A stretch of DNA of 64,000 nucleotides from Breviolum minutum Mf 1.05b.01. Taxonomy: Eukaryota; Sar; Dinophyceae; Suessiales; Symbiodiniaceae. The notes under the pieces are model-generated. The model ran no database searches. It was not told where the DNA came from and saw only the letters and a program-made list of their open reading frames with translations. Position 1 is the first letter of the stretch, and each line of letters opens with the position of its first letter. Both the position numbers and the translations under genes were made by a program. The stretch covers positions 112,343 through 176,342 of the forward strand of contig DF239649.1 in assembly GCA_000507305.1 (NCBI GenBank), given 5' to 3'. This document shows, piece by piece, positions 50,501 through 56,338 of this stretch.

Positions 50501-52503
50501 TTTTCAGGGGGACATCTTATCTTTTTTGGGGGGGGAGAGTACTATTCCCTGTAACCTTTTGGATTTGGAACTCCATCACCTACTCCAAACATCCCTAAAT
50601 GTCGGAATTTTTGTTTCACTGGAAAATGCCATGGAAAGGAAGCTCCCAGTCATAACCTAGTTGGTGGTTTCAACCCATCTGAAAAAAAAATAGTGAAATG
50701 GGAAATCTTCCCCAAATAGTGGTGAAAATGAAAAATATTTGAAACCACCACCTAGTAACCTATGAGGCTCGGTGTTTTGGTACCTTGTACCTGCCCACTC
50801 CAATTGGAGCAGAAGGGGTTTGGGACTTGAGAAAACCACAACTAGGAAATTCGATCATGGCTGATTTGAGGGTTCACCCATGCCATTCCCTTATGCTCCA
50901 ATGGGACCCTTCTGCTAAGTGGTTTTGGGTTGTGGGTTAAACGGGTACCTAAACACCGAACCTAACAGGGTATTTGGAGCACTAGGGATTATATAAAGAT
51001 TCCTTGTTTTTGTGTTTTTTTGCGGGCCATGTTCCAATGTTTTTTGTTGTTGGTCATTTGATCTTTGAACCCAAGAAAAATTGTTTCGTCAAATGACAAA
51101 ATGAATCCCATCATTTTGCAAGAGAAAAACATAAACTCCAGTAAGTCCAATTCATACACTGGTTGGTGGTTTCCACCCCTTTGAGAAATATTAGGCAAAT
51201 TGGATCATTTCCCCAATAGGGATGAAAAACAAATGAAACCACCACCCAGATACAGCGTCATACTCTTGATAGCTTTTGTCGAAAAAAAAGAAAAAACACT
51301 AGAGACATTGAGGTTGGTGGTGAAAAACCTACAACAATTCAGCCCCCGAATGGGATGAACACATCTTGGTTCATCAAAAAAACGACACGACACGACATAA
51401 ACATGACATTTATGAAAAAACTTCGAAACTTTAGGTATAGCTTCGACTGGAATGAGTGTAAATTTAATCATCATATATGTTCCATTGACTTGAACAATTC
51501 AAAAATAGATATATCTTTTTGTCGGCCATCTTTTGCTGAAACGACGCAGCTTTACGATGAGCTGGGTTCCCAAAGGGGTTGACAAGCTGGTTGGTACTTG
51601 CAGCACGTTCACCCAGCAGGGGCTTACAGGATGAACGCCCAAAGGTGCTGTGCTGTGGTTCCCCTGCTTTGCGGTCATCTCCTCCGGTTAGTGCAGAGGG
51701 AGAAGCATCTCCCGACACCATTTCAAAACAGGCAAAGTAGTCACCATGCTGTACATCAACCTTTTGATTTGTGAGCCGTTGGCTGTTGTGATAAATCACC
51801 CACTGGTTGTCACCCTCACACAAGTCAAGGAGCTCCCAAACACTGACTCTGCAAGGGCAGTGAAAAGCACCCACGTGCTTGTGCGTTGCTGTATGTTGAA
51901 GGAGGACGACAACCCTTGTCATGTTGCTCGCGTCATGCCCTTCTGGCAAATATGCAAGGTCCGTATATTACCAACCCAAACAAGGAAAAACACCTCAAAC
52001 TACCATAGATTTTATCATAAAGTTTAATCCCCCCGCCAAAAAAAATAGGTTCCCATTCAATGATCTTTGTAAATAAGCTGAATTTGTGGATTTGTGATAC
52101 TGACCGGTTAATAGTGATACAGTGATACATATGTTCATTATAATCCCCAATATGACTAGGTACTGTTAATGGTTCAGAAATCCCAAGGCCAACCACTTGG
52201 GATGGTCATGAAAACCCTGTAAATAACGGGATAAATATAGATGCCAACCTCAACTGGTGAGTTTACCGGATTTCTGAACCATCAACATATAATATAAAGC
52301 TTGTATCAACTAATGGTAAATTGGTGGTTTGGATGAGTGGTTTGGGATTCGATTCTACGGGTACCCCTAACATCTTAACAATTCCTTTCCGTGGATGCCG
52401 GACTTCTTGTGGTTTTTTTTGGGGGGGTTCAAAATGTGTGTGTTTCCTCCACGCCAAAATGCCAGCCTTGCAGGAGCACCATCTTTGAGGGATCCACCGT
52501 GTC
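23691..52503 (-). CDS. Plant-type alpha-amylase (GH13), 20 micro-exons
   Basis: Endo-acting 1,4-alpha-glucan hydrolase, presumably acting on storage starch. Exons, 5' to 3': 52503-52467, 50262-50230, 49963-49911, 46824-46777, 45559-45489, 44851-44792, 43375-43310, 42109-42042, 41539-41469, 40906-40862, 39092-39035, 36753-36679, 33638-33571, 32327-32266, 30419-30372, 29465-29390, 28689-28653, 27611-27519, 24962-24839, 23880-23691. Phases fit throughout, giving about 460 codons. Motifs in order: [35 protein letters not shown] (region I), [22 protein letters not shown] (nucleophile Asp), WAVGELWTD (acid/base Glu), [28 protein letters not shown] (region IV), [23 protein letters not shown], then the C-terminal beta domain. 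N-terminal sequence before DTVDPSKM, with any targeting signal, was not found. Exons 3 and 4 are the least certain. Confidence 0.95.
23883..24016. mobile_element. Family I element abutting amylase exon 20
   Basis: GGAAGTTTGTTAGGATCAATGG to CACTGATCCTAAACTTTTAC and CCTGGGACATCCAAG. It starts 3 bp outside the exon's AG, so it makes up the end of the last amylase intron. Confidence 0.82.
24839..24962 (-). CDS. alpha-amylase exon 19, C-terminal beta domain
   Basis: Acceptor CTCAG|GC; encodes [20 protein letters not shown] then [14 protein letters not shown]. Donor GATAT|GTGACT skips an in-frame TGA and joins exon 20 in phase. Confidence 0.93.
25001..25095. repeat. (GAT)n trinucleotide array
   Basis: About 95 bp of GAT with GAA variants, 40 bp upstream of amylase exon 19 (minus strand), i.e. 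at the 3' end of that intron. Confidence 0.97.
26209..26387. mobile_element. Family I element
   Basis: CCTTGGATGTCCGAAGTTGG to GCCGGGACATCCAAGGAT; contains TAACTTATAA repeats. Confidence 0.88.
26993..27084. mobile_element. Family A element, GGGACTGG subfamily
   Basis: Left arm ATAGGATCCATGGGACTGG, right arm CCAGTCCCATGGATCCTA: the subfamily-specific bases differ from the TGTATGG type on both arms and stay complementary. Confidence 0.92.
27086..27230. mobile_element. Family I element
   Basis: CTTGGATGTTCCAGGAAGTT to CTTCCAACGGGACATCCAAG, directly next to a family A copy. Confidence 0.9.
27346..27455. mobile_element. Family A element (decayed)
   Basis: GGATCCATGGGACTGG arm and TAGGTAAATATACGTACAAT then CGTCCCATAT on the right. 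Confidence 0.75.
27519..27611 (-). CDS. alpha-amylase exon 18
   Basis: Acceptor CTAG|GC; encodes [13 protein letters not shown] then [17 protein letters not shown], the end of the TIM barrel. GC donor TCAG|GCGGGG. Confidence 0.96.
27694..27783. mobile_element. Family N element (one end decayed)
   Basis: GGAACCCGTTTGTCCTCTAT to GTCATTTGGGTTCTAGGTA. Confidence 0.82.
28490..28579. mobile_element. Family A element
   Basis: Nearly intact palindrome, CCCATAGGATCCATGTATGG to CCATACATGGATCCTATGGG, in amylase intron 17. Confidence 0.93.
28653..28689 (-). CDS. alpha-amylase exon 17
   Basis: 37 bp; acceptor TTCAG|GTG; encodes [12 protein letters not shown], the [10 protein letters not shown] block. 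GC donor CCAG|GCCCGA, phase 1. Confidence 0.96.
29031..29134. mobile_element. Family B element
   Basis: CTAGTTGGTGGCTAAACCAA to GTTTCAAACCACCACCCCTA; in amylase intron 16. Confidence 0.85.
29237..29326. mobile_element. Family D element, short form
   Basis: TCCCTAAGAATCCAAACCCT to TCCTGGATGCTTAGGGT. Confidence 0.85.
29390..29465 (-). CDS. alpha-amylase exon 16, region IV
   Basis: Acceptor GAAG|G; encodes [16 protein letters not shown] then [15 protein letters not shown] carries the transition-state Asp. GC donor AAG|GCCGTG, phase 0. Confidence 0.98.
29564..29653. mobile_element. Family B element with 22-bp target duplication
   Basis: CTAGTTGGTGGTTTTAACCC to a decayed end ATACCTAG. Flanks ATGAAATTTGACATT(A/T)TGTTTA at 29541-29562 and 29654-29675 match at 21 of 22 positions. 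Confidence 0.9.
29887..29989. mobile_element. Family D element, GATCGAGTAGGATTGATGG form
   Basis: CCTAAGAATCCAGACCGATC to AAATCCCGGATTCTTAAG; related copies at 43094-43216 and, reversed, 60640-60766. Confidence 0.85.
30372..30419 (-). CDS. alpha-amylase exon 15
   Basis: Acceptor CCAG|G; encodes [15 protein letters not shown], matching 'LRG.DGK.PG.IGWWP'. Donor CC|GTGCCT, phase 2. Confidence 0.95.
30505..30608. mobile_element. Family B element
   Basis: CTAGTTGGGTGGTTGAACC to TTGAAACCACCACCCTAG; GAATTCATA occurs on both sides, offset by a few bases on the right. Confidence 0.9.
30644..30754. mobile_element. Family C element
   Basis: CCCGAAGTTTAACAGCGAGT to GTGAACTGTTATCTTAAACT. Confidence 0.78.
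32266..32327 (-). CDS. alpha-amylase exon 14
   Basis: Acceptor CGAG|GCT; encodes [20 protein letters not shown], the near-invariant FDFTTKGIL block. Donor TGGAG|GTGGAT, phase 2. Confidence 0.97.
32480..32581. repeat. (GTA)n trinucleotide array
   Basis: About 100 bp of GTA units with GGA interruptions, in amylase intron 13. Confidence 0.97.
32716..32804. mobile_element. Family D element, long form
   Basis: ACTGACCCCTCAAGAATGGC, TATTTTGAGGACC, CTTCCATTGGAGGGT, GGATTCTTAGGGT. Related copies at 19645-19775, 20385-20478, 31700-31772 and 34503-34622. Confidence 0.78.
33571..33638 (-). CDS. alpha-amylase exon 13
   Basis: Encodes [20 protein letters not shown] then ST, matching 'YNQN.HRQ.LV.W'. 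GC donor ACA|GCGGCT. A donor 3 bp downstream (GCG|GCTTGG) would also keep frame. Confidence 0.95.
33998..34102. mobile_element. Family B element
   Basis: CTGGTTGGTGGTTGAACCAA to TTGAAACCACCACCCAG; flanked by TTAT on both sides. Confidence 0.9.
35857..36120. repeat. Large palindrome, about 110-bp arms
   Basis: TTTTGGCAAGTTTCCAAGCG...CACTATGGATCCATAGCAGT...TGGATCCAAGATCCAAGAT and its complement after a short spacer; arm identity about 90%. In amylase intron 12. Confidence 0.93.
36505..36592. mobile_element. Family A element (decayed)
   Basis: CCCATAGAATCCTAGTATAT and GGTAAATTATACCATACATG arms. Confidence 0.75.
36679..36753 (-). CDS. alpha-amylase exon 12, region III with catalytic Glu
   Basis: Acceptor TTCAG|GA; encodes [20 protein letters not shown] then YDCN. 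The Glu of VGELW is the expected acid/base. Donor AATG|GTCTTT, phase 1. Confidence 0.96.
36930..37027. mobile_element. Family B element
   Basis: CTAGTTGGTGGTTTCAACCC to GTTGAAACCACCACCTAG. Confidence 0.92.
38114..38341. mobile_element. Family H element split by nested family E
   Basis: CTGTTGATGGTTCAGGAATC to GATTTCTGAACCATCAACAG; the E element at 38156-38256 sits between CACCAGTTG and the rest, with ATAT duplicated. Confidence 0.93.
38596..38701. mobile_element. Family E element, AACT duplication
   Basis: GGGTGTTTCCGAAAATAGGG to ACCATTTTTGGAAACACCC; AACT at 38592-38595 and 38702-38705. Confidence 0.94.
38816..38903. mobile_element. Family A element
   Basis: TAGGATCCATGTACAGAATA and TACTTCATACATGGATCCTA arms. 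Confidence 0.85.
39035..39092 (-). CDS. alpha-amylase exon 11, region II with catalytic Asp
   Basis: Acceptor GCCAG|GTG; encodes [19 protein letters not shown]. The Asp of RFD is the expected nucleophile. GA donor (GTGG|GATCCT), phase 1, gives exact family spacing to region III. Confidence 0.97.
39346..39449. mobile_element. Family B element inside a duplicated context
   Basis: TAGTTGGTGGTTGAACCAAC to TTGAAACCACAACCTTTAG. GATGGTTTTAA(G/A)AATTTCC...ACATG...CCCATAATTC occurs at about 39210 and again at 39451. Confidence 0.85.
39879..39971. mobile_element. Family A element, mixed arms
   Basis: The left arm is of the GGGACTGG subfamily, the right arm (GTCATGCATGGATCC) of the other type, so the arms no longer pair there. 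Confidence 0.85.
40400..40497. mobile_element. Family B element
   Basis: CTAGCTGGTGGTTTCAACCC to TTGAAACCACCACCTAG, in amylase intron 10. Confidence 0.92.
40862..40906 (-). CDS. alpha-amylase exon 10
   Basis: Acceptor TTCAG|GTG; 45 bp encoding [15 protein letters not shown], the 'V...L..WL.WL' helix before region II. Its length matches plant enzymes exactly. Donor CAG|GTTTCG. Confidence 0.93.
41102..41209. mobile_element. Family B element
   Basis: CTAGGTGGTTGAACCAACCC to GAGTTGCCACCACCCAG. Confidence 0.9.
41469..41539 (-). CDS. alpha-amylase exon 9
   Basis: Acceptor CGAG|GC; encodes [20 protein letters not shown] then NAK, the conserved APDIDH.N motif. Donor AAG|GTGTGG, phase 0. Confidence 0.96.
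42042..42109 (-). CDS. alpha-amylase exon 8
   Basis: Acceptor CCAG|G; encodes [20 protein letters not shown] then SD, the 'LDWGP..I..DD' part of domain B. GC donor GATG|GCAGTG, phase 1. Confidence 0.9.
42160..42307. mobile_element. Family K element
   Basis: TGGAGGATCATCCCACTTAG to ACTAAATGGGATGATCCTCC, ending 50 bp from amylase exon 8. Confidence 0.9.
42308..42415. mobile_element. Family B element
   Basis: AGATGGTGGTTGAGTTTCAA to GTTTGAAACCACCAACCAG, directly next to a family K element. Confidence 0.85.
42662..42889. mobile_element. Family H element with shared flank
   Basis: Ends GGATTTCTGAACCATCAACA; the upstream 130 bp (AATAAGCTGGATTTG...CCCCAATATGACTAGG) is repeated at 52027. Confidence 0.8.
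43094..43216. mobile_element. Family D element
   Basis: CCCTAAGAATCCAGACCCCT to ATATCTGGATCCTTAGGG; starts about 95 bp from amylase exon 7. Confidence 0.85.
43310..43375 (-). CDS. alpha-amylase exon 7
   Basis: Acceptor CCAG|G; encodes [20 protein letters not shown] then S, in domain B just after region I. GC donor TCCAG|GCGTTG, phase 2. Confidence 0.85.
43533..43697. mobile_element. Family K element
   Basis: CTTGGAGGATCATTGCTAAA to GTCCTGGGATGATCCTCCAA. Confidence 0.85.
43733..43872. mobile_element. Family I element
   Basis: CTAGGATGTCCCGGGAAGG to CACTGATCCTAACCTTTTAC and CAGCACTTCCTGG. Confidence 0.82.
44596..44699. mobile_element. Family B element
   Basis: CTAGTTGTGGTTTCAACCCC to TTGAAACCACCACCCAG. 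Confidence 0.9.
44792..44851 (-). CDS. alpha-amylase exon 6, region I
   Basis: Acceptor TTGAG|G; encodes [27 protein letters not shown] is GH13 conserved region I. GC donor (CACAG|GCAGGC). Confidence 0.97.
44880..45092. mobile_element. Family L relic split by nested family C
   Basis: L sequence (TTGGATG...ATTTACCATGGTA...AACAAATCCAAG) interrupted at about 44920-45022 by CTCCCCTGAAAATTAACATG...CATGTTAGTTTTCGGGGGTG with TA on both sides. Confidence 0.82.
45108..45136. repeat. Short perfect hairpin
   Basis: ACTCGCTGGGGTG AAT CACCCCAGCGAGT: 13-bp perfect arms around three bases, between a family L relic and amylase exon 5. Confidence 0.9.
45489..45559 (-). CDS. alpha-amylase exon 5
   Basis: Acceptor GTCAG|GGC; encodes [16 protein letters not shown] then SQHALEE, the 'QGY.P..LYDLD.SKYG' block. 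Donor CT|GTATCT, phase 2. Confidence 0.95.
45630..45730. mobile_element. Family E element (decayed)
   Basis: GGTGGTTTTCTAAAATGGTG to GGTACCACCATTTAAGGAAA. Confidence 0.78.
45776..45895. mobile_element. Family F element (decayed)
   Basis: CCCAGGTGATTCAATTCC to GGTCACCAGCAGAATTGCCA. Confidence 0.72.
46777..46824 (-). CDS. alpha-amylase exon 4 (odd donor)
   Basis: Acceptor TTTAG|GTA; encodes [16 protein letters not shown], in the place of the family 'VWLPPPS.S...Q'. The frame-keeping 3' end would need an AA donor (CAG|AATTAT), so the 3' boundary is doubtful. Confidence 0.65.
47098..47192. mobile_element. Family A element (decayed)
   Basis: TTTGCCTACATTTACCATG and CTGTAGGTAAATCTACCAGT arms ending CCTATGGATCC. 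Confidence 0.75.
47709..47852. mobile_element. Family M element
   Basis: ACAAAGGTGGGCCCCGTCAC to TAACTGGTAGGGGCCCACCT then TGT. Confidence 0.88.
48210..48303. mobile_element. Family D element, short form
   Basis: TCCCTAAGAATCCAGGACTA to AAGGGTTTGGATTCTTAGGG. Confidence 0.9.
48761..48836. mobile_element. Family C element, perfect 34-bp arms
   Basis: TACCCTCCCTGAAACTAACA...ATTTTCAAG...TGTTAGTTTCAGGGAGGGTA; the arms are complementary at every base around a six-base spacer. Confidence 0.96.
49911..49963 (-). CDS. alpha-amylase exon 3 (tentative 5' end)
   Basis: Encodes [13 protein letters not shown], the position of the 'I..LGFTHV' helix and strand. Donor GAG|GTTCAC in phase 0. The acceptor used here is AG|T, against the AG|G rule, and the WW..L residues usual in the family are absent, so the 5' boundary may be wrong or a further exon may be missing. 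Confidence 0.6.
50230..50262 (-). CDS. alpha-amylase exon 2
   Basis: Only 33 bp. Acceptor ACAG|GC; encodes [10 protein letters not shown], completing the LLQGFNWESW motif with exon 1. Donor GGAG|GTGATC. Confidence 0.87.
50430..50541. mobile_element. Family C element
   Basis: CCTGAAAACTAACGAATATC to GGGGGACATCTTATCTTTTT; a partial second copy lies at 50335-50418. Confidence 0.8.
50657..50755. mobile_element. Family B element nested in family G
   Basis: CTAGTTGGTGGTTTCAACCC to TTGAAACCACCACCTAG, splitting the G sequence AGTCATAAC/CTATGAGGCTCGG, with TAAC repeated at both sides. Confidence 0.9.
50759..50970. mobile_element. Family G element, palindromic copy
   Basis: GAGGCTCGGTGTTTTGGTAC to GGGTACCTAAACACCGAACC with GGAGCAGAAGGG/CCCTTCTGC arms inside. 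Confidence 0.8.
51159..51249. mobile_element. Family B element, ATACA duplication
   Basis: CTGGTTGGTGGTTTCCACCC to TGAAACCACCACCCAG; ATACA at 51154-51158 and 51250-51254. Confidence 0.9.
51530..51985 (-). other. Open frame inside amylase intron 1, possible mobile-element ORF remnant
   Basis: About 150 codons open from an AG acceptor-like site, including [20 protein letters not shown] and [20 protein letters not shown], which has a ubiquitin-like pattern of alternating hydrophobic strands and ends in GDYF. It lies between phase-matched amylase exons 1 and 2, so it is not amylase. I suspect a degraded retroelement ORF or a small nested gene. No family is assigned. Confidence 0.35.
52027..52287. 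mobile_element. Family H element with shared flank
   Basis: Same composite as 42662-42889, including CCCCAATATGACTAGGTACT before TTAATGGTTCAGAAATCCC. Confidence 0.82.
52467..52503 (-). CDS. alpha-amylase exon 1 (first found)
   Basis: Acceptor TTCAG|GAC; encodes [12 protein letters not shown], the strand that precedes GFNWES in plant-type amylases. GC donor (CAAG|GCTGGC), phase 1. An acceptor at its 5' end means the gene starts further upstream. Confidence 0.85.
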
Positions 52504-53272
52504 CTGAAGGGTTGATGTCAGGGTGTCAACGTGACCTTTTAAGAAGTGGAATTGGATTTTTTAACACCCTGGAAAATTAGCATAAAAACCCAAAAAATGG
52601 ATAAAGATGGAGGTTTGGAAGATGATTTGTTCAAAATGTTAATTGATTTTGCAGTGGTGTAATAGAATTTTATCTGGGTCCCTTTTTAGTAGACAATTGG
52701 CCACAGGTGCCAGGTAATTTAAGTATGTATTGATATGAGTCTAAAATATATTATACTGTAAAAACATTACTATTGATGTAAATTATTATATATATACACA
52801 AAGTATCAAACGTTTCGTTGGAACATTTCATGATGGATTTTTCATGTGTTTAGTCACAAGCAACACCTGTGTTATTTGATGCTTCCCTCCGAACCGCTGC
52901 AAACAACTTCACGGTCAACTGCGGTATTTTTACCTGGATTACAAGAATAAATGCATTGCTGTTCGTGGTGCTAAGGGAAGCCCTTGCAACCAGCGGAACA
53001 TTTTAACTGGATTGTCTATGTAAATGACTGTAGATCCCATTGTGGTCAAAAAATTTCCAACTTCCCAGTTATGGTGGCCCCAAGTCAAGCATCATGAGTT
53101 GTTTTGTAAGCACTCTTCAACTGACTATTTCATGGAATGGAGGAACATCGCAAGGAATACAAAGGGCAAGAAGCCAACTAAAGCTTTCAACTCGAAAAAA
53201 TAGTTAGTCAAATTGGATCATTTCCCCAGGTAAGGGAAAACATGTTTAAAAAATATGTCCAACCACCACCTA

Positions 53273-53411
53273 CAAAATGGGCCCCGTCACCAGTTAGAAG
53301 TAGGGCCAAACTTCATTTTCGGGTCAGTTTTCCCTTATACAAAATGGGCCCGTCACCAGTTAGAAGTAGGGCCAAAAAACTTCATTTTTTTCGGGGGTCA
53401 GTTTTCCCTTA
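53273..53411. repeat. Tandem duplication, about 66-72 bp unit
   Basis: ACAAAATGGGCCC(C)GTCACCAGTTAGAAGTAGGGCC...GTCAGTTTTCCCTTA occurs twice head to tail; the unit is related to family M. Confidence 0.92.
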
Positions 53412-53465
53412 GCTACCCATTTACAAATATATGTTCGAAAGCCATTGACAAAAAGGGGTCCCATT

Positions 53466-53565
53466 CCCATAGGATCCATGTATGGTATATTTACCTACAT
53501 TTGGTTGTTTTTAAAAGCAAAATATGGTGAATGTAGGCAAATATACCATACATGGATCCTATGGG
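53466..53565. mobile_element. Family A element
   Basis: Intact arms CCCATAGGATCCATGTATGG and CCATACATGGATCCTATGGG. Confidence 0.93.
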
Positions 53566-53599
53566 GTCCCATTTCACCTCATTAAAACAACTGGAATTT

Positions 53600-53728
53600 A
53601 TAGGCCCACAGGCAGTAGACTTCCCCAACAAGTCCCACATTTCTGCAACAAAAAACGCCACAGGCGGAGGCTCCGTAATCTTCGCCATGCGCTCAATCAA
53701 GTGAGTGCTCTTCATCTTGCGCTGCAAC
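53600..53728 (-). CDS. Probable exon, unknown protein
   Basis: A pyrimidine-rich acceptor (CACCTGCGAG|G) leads into LQRKMKSTHLIERMAKITEP and PPVAFFVAEMWDLLGK. It is repeat-free and bounded downstream by a family A element. The 3' end is unclear. It may belong to a gene upstream of the amylase or to the missing amylase 5' end. Confidence 0.4.
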
Positions 53729-53818
53729 CTCGCAGGTGAAAAAGAAGTGAAAGAGAAATTGGGTCCCAAGAGTCCCTAATCTTGGATGATTTGTCTCAAT
53801 GATTCATTTTGGGGGTAA

Positions 53819-53908
53819 TAACCCTCCCTGAAAACTAACATGTCCCCCGAGACAGGGACTATTTCANATTGTATTTCGAGGGACATGTAGTTTTCAGGGG
53901 AGTGTACC
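53819..53908. mobile_element. Family C element
   Basis: CCCTCCCTGAAAACTAACAT to ACATGTAGTTTTCAGGGGAG; contains an N at 53867. Confidence 0.88.
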
Positions 53909-54017
53909 CTCCCTGAAACTAACAAATCGCCCCTGAAAATGGGATGCTTGGAAGGTATCCCCTTTTTGGGGAAGGCCTATTTTTCAAGGGTTTTGGCGGC
54001 TAGTTTCAGGGAGGTAC
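53909..54017. mobile_element. Family C element, long form, abutting the previous copy
   Basis: TACCCTCCCTGAAACTAACA to TTTTGGCGGCTAGTTTCAGG then GAGGTA, sharing the TA with the copy before it. Confidence 0.88.
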
Positions 54018-54169
54018 AGTACTAGCCAGGGTGAAACACCACCCTACAACTTGGAGTTGCGTCCTTGGATGTGGATGGAAACAGTGACCCACTGAACTGA
54101 AACTATTTTCTTCTCCGATCCATGCATGTACCCTTGAAAACTGCCAACAGTCTGTTCAGCGGTTCCACC

Positions 54170-54500
54170 GCTGAAATTCATCAATGTCTCCGGAGACAAA
54201 GCGTTGCACCGTTTTGGTGACAAACTTGTTGAAGCCAGAGTAGATGTCCTCACTGGCCAAACTGGTGTCGCACCAGTCCCATTGAGGGGCGTTGGACTTG
54301 GTCCAACACCCCGTACCGGTGCGGAACGCATCAGTGTGTTTGCACAACTCAATGGCTCTGACTTGTCCTTCACGATTGAGAGAAACTCGGAATCCTGAAG
54401 AGGACTCATCGAGTTCATTGATGACCACCCCTTTGGTCACGAGGCGGTTCATGCTGATGGCACCTGATGCCTTCATGCTCTTTTTGGCTCCCATCTGGAT
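54170..54500 (-). CDS. Probable exon(s), unknown protein
   Basis: About 105 codons open: MGAKKSMKASGAISMNRLVT, GFRVSLNREGQVRAIELCKH, SGFNKFVTKTVQRFVSGDID. Free of the repeat families and compositionally coding-like. In a second frame the adjacent 54455-54700 segment also looks coding (IKIPECVHRRVTALWLVKAT), ending at a GC donor (GAAG|GCATCA), so there are probably two exons. No family recognised. Confidence 0.45.
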
Positions 54501-54949
54501 GAGTCGCTTTGACTAACCAAAGAGCCGTGACGCGTCTGTGAACGCATTCTGGGATTTTGATTTCCCAGTTCCCTTGGAGGGAGCGCTCCCTCCCACGGAG
54601 AGAAGCAGAGTTCTGAGCCCTCGATCTTGCCTTCGGTGGCATACTTGAGGTAGGCGTAAGGGTACGTCAACACCACGTCAGGTTCGACCGAGACGCAAAT
54701 GACCCAAAAAACAGTCGGCCCCAAATGGTGGGTTTTTTCGCGGTGATGTTCATCCCAGGGTGTTCCCAATCCGTGACAAATCACCTAAAAAAACAATGGC
54801 AAACTAAAATCTTCCATTCGCGGCTGCTACCACTTCCACTGTACCACCCAACAAAAAAAGTTTGGTTGCCTGTTGGGCTTTCTTTCGGAAAGAACCAACA
54901 AAACCGCCCCCCAAAGTTTAACAGCGAGTTTCCCCTGAAAAGTTGACGT

Positions 54950-55075
54950 TGCCTTCCGCCAGGTCCCCACCGCCATTTTGTCGCCTGTTCAACTTGGCTC
55001 GTTCTTCGATGGCATCCAGCTCCTTAACGACTTGGGTCCGGTCCGGCGGGAAGGAAGGTGACAGGCTGACAGGGT
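54950..55075 (-). CDS. Probable exon, unknown protein
   Basis: Encodes PSFPPDRTQVVKELDAIEER then AKLNRRQNGGGDLAE with a GC donor (GAAG|GCAACG). Helical, charged sequence. The 5' boundary is uncertain. Same strand as the amylase and upstream of it. Confidence 0.4.
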
Positions 55076-55302
55076 GGAAAAAACGTGTCTCGGGTGCAGT
55101 AATGGCACTACCAGGCTGGGCCCCGGAGCCGTTCGTTATGAATATATAGTTATAACCTGGATAAATATGGATGAAAATAAAGGGTGCAACTGGGGTTAGT
55201 AACTGAGACCTCTACTGTATAAGTGGAGCCATGGAGGCCCCTACGGACAGAACTGGTAATGAGGGGCACACCTTGGAATCTTCGAGTGGATTTATATAAA
55301 TA

Positions 55303-55396
55303 TACCTAGAACCCAAATGACCCTTGTTTTGATTGAAAAGGGCCTTGTTTTGGAGGGTTGACCTTCAAAAATAGAGGTCGGTTGGGTTCTAGGTAT
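55303..55396. mobile_element. Family N element
   Basis: TACCTAGAACCCAAATGACC to CGGTTGGGTTCTAGGTA; ends in TA on both sides. Confidence 0.92.
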
Positions 55397-55439
55397 GTAC
55401 ATATTCTATCTCTACTACATATGATTATATCAAAACCAA

Positions 55440-55603
55440 AGCACCAATCCAAACCACTGATTTACCATTAGTTGATACAAGCTTTATATTATTAAATACT
55501 GTTGATGGTTCAGAAATCTGGCATCCACCTAGTTTTATCCCATTATTTACAGGGTTTTAGGAACATCCCAGGTGGTTGTTTGGGATTTCTGAACCATCAA
55601 CAG
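55440..55603. mobile_element. Family H element plus AMATAAAGC flank, inverted
   Basis: CTGTTGATGGTTCAGAAATC to GATTTCTGAACCATCAACAG at 55499-55603. The adjacent 50 bp (ACTAATGGTAAATTGGTGGT in reverse) also flanks the copy at 52288-52340. Confidence 0.82.
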
Positions 55604-56338
55604 CAACTGGTAAAGGTACCTTTGAATTTCTTTCCACCCATCAACTGTGATCCTCCAACATAGGTCCCTTCAAATTTGCTATACGTCCCGCTTAAACCTC
55701 ACAAAAACAGGTATATAGATTATTGGCATAATTCTATATAGGCCTCTAAAAGTTTTAAAGGTGATGTTTTAAAACCCACCAAAAAAAGTGACAAACCCCT
55801 GCCAAATTCCCCAAAAAAACGCACATCATTTACCTACATTAAGTTGATTTTAAGATGGTACATTACTTATAAGTAAATATACCATTCCCATAGATCCGTA
55901 GTGGGTAGGCCTTCTCATGCTCCACGGCGGACTCCACAAACTGTCGGAAATCCACCAGCAACAAGCTGGGGGTCCTCACAGGGAAAGGGCAAATTGGGGG
56001 GGGGAAGATTTGCCACTAGATTTGTCTGTTAACATCCGGGGAAAATTGGAAAATGTCTAAAAATACAAAGCACGGAGGAAGCTTTGGAAGACAAAATGAA
56101 TAAGTTAAATATTGAGTAAATACTATCATAAGTTTCCTTTATCAACAACGCATACCATTTCATCAAGTAGGCAGTAGTTACAAGTCTAATACATGTGTAT
56201 AGTAAACAGTCTTGGAGTTGCTCGACAAAAAGCTTGGAAACAAATCCATAAATACTCTTCCAAATTGTGGTTTCATGGTGATGATGTACCATGGTAGAAA
56301 AGTAAGAAATCATCTTACAGTAAACAAAATCCAGATAT

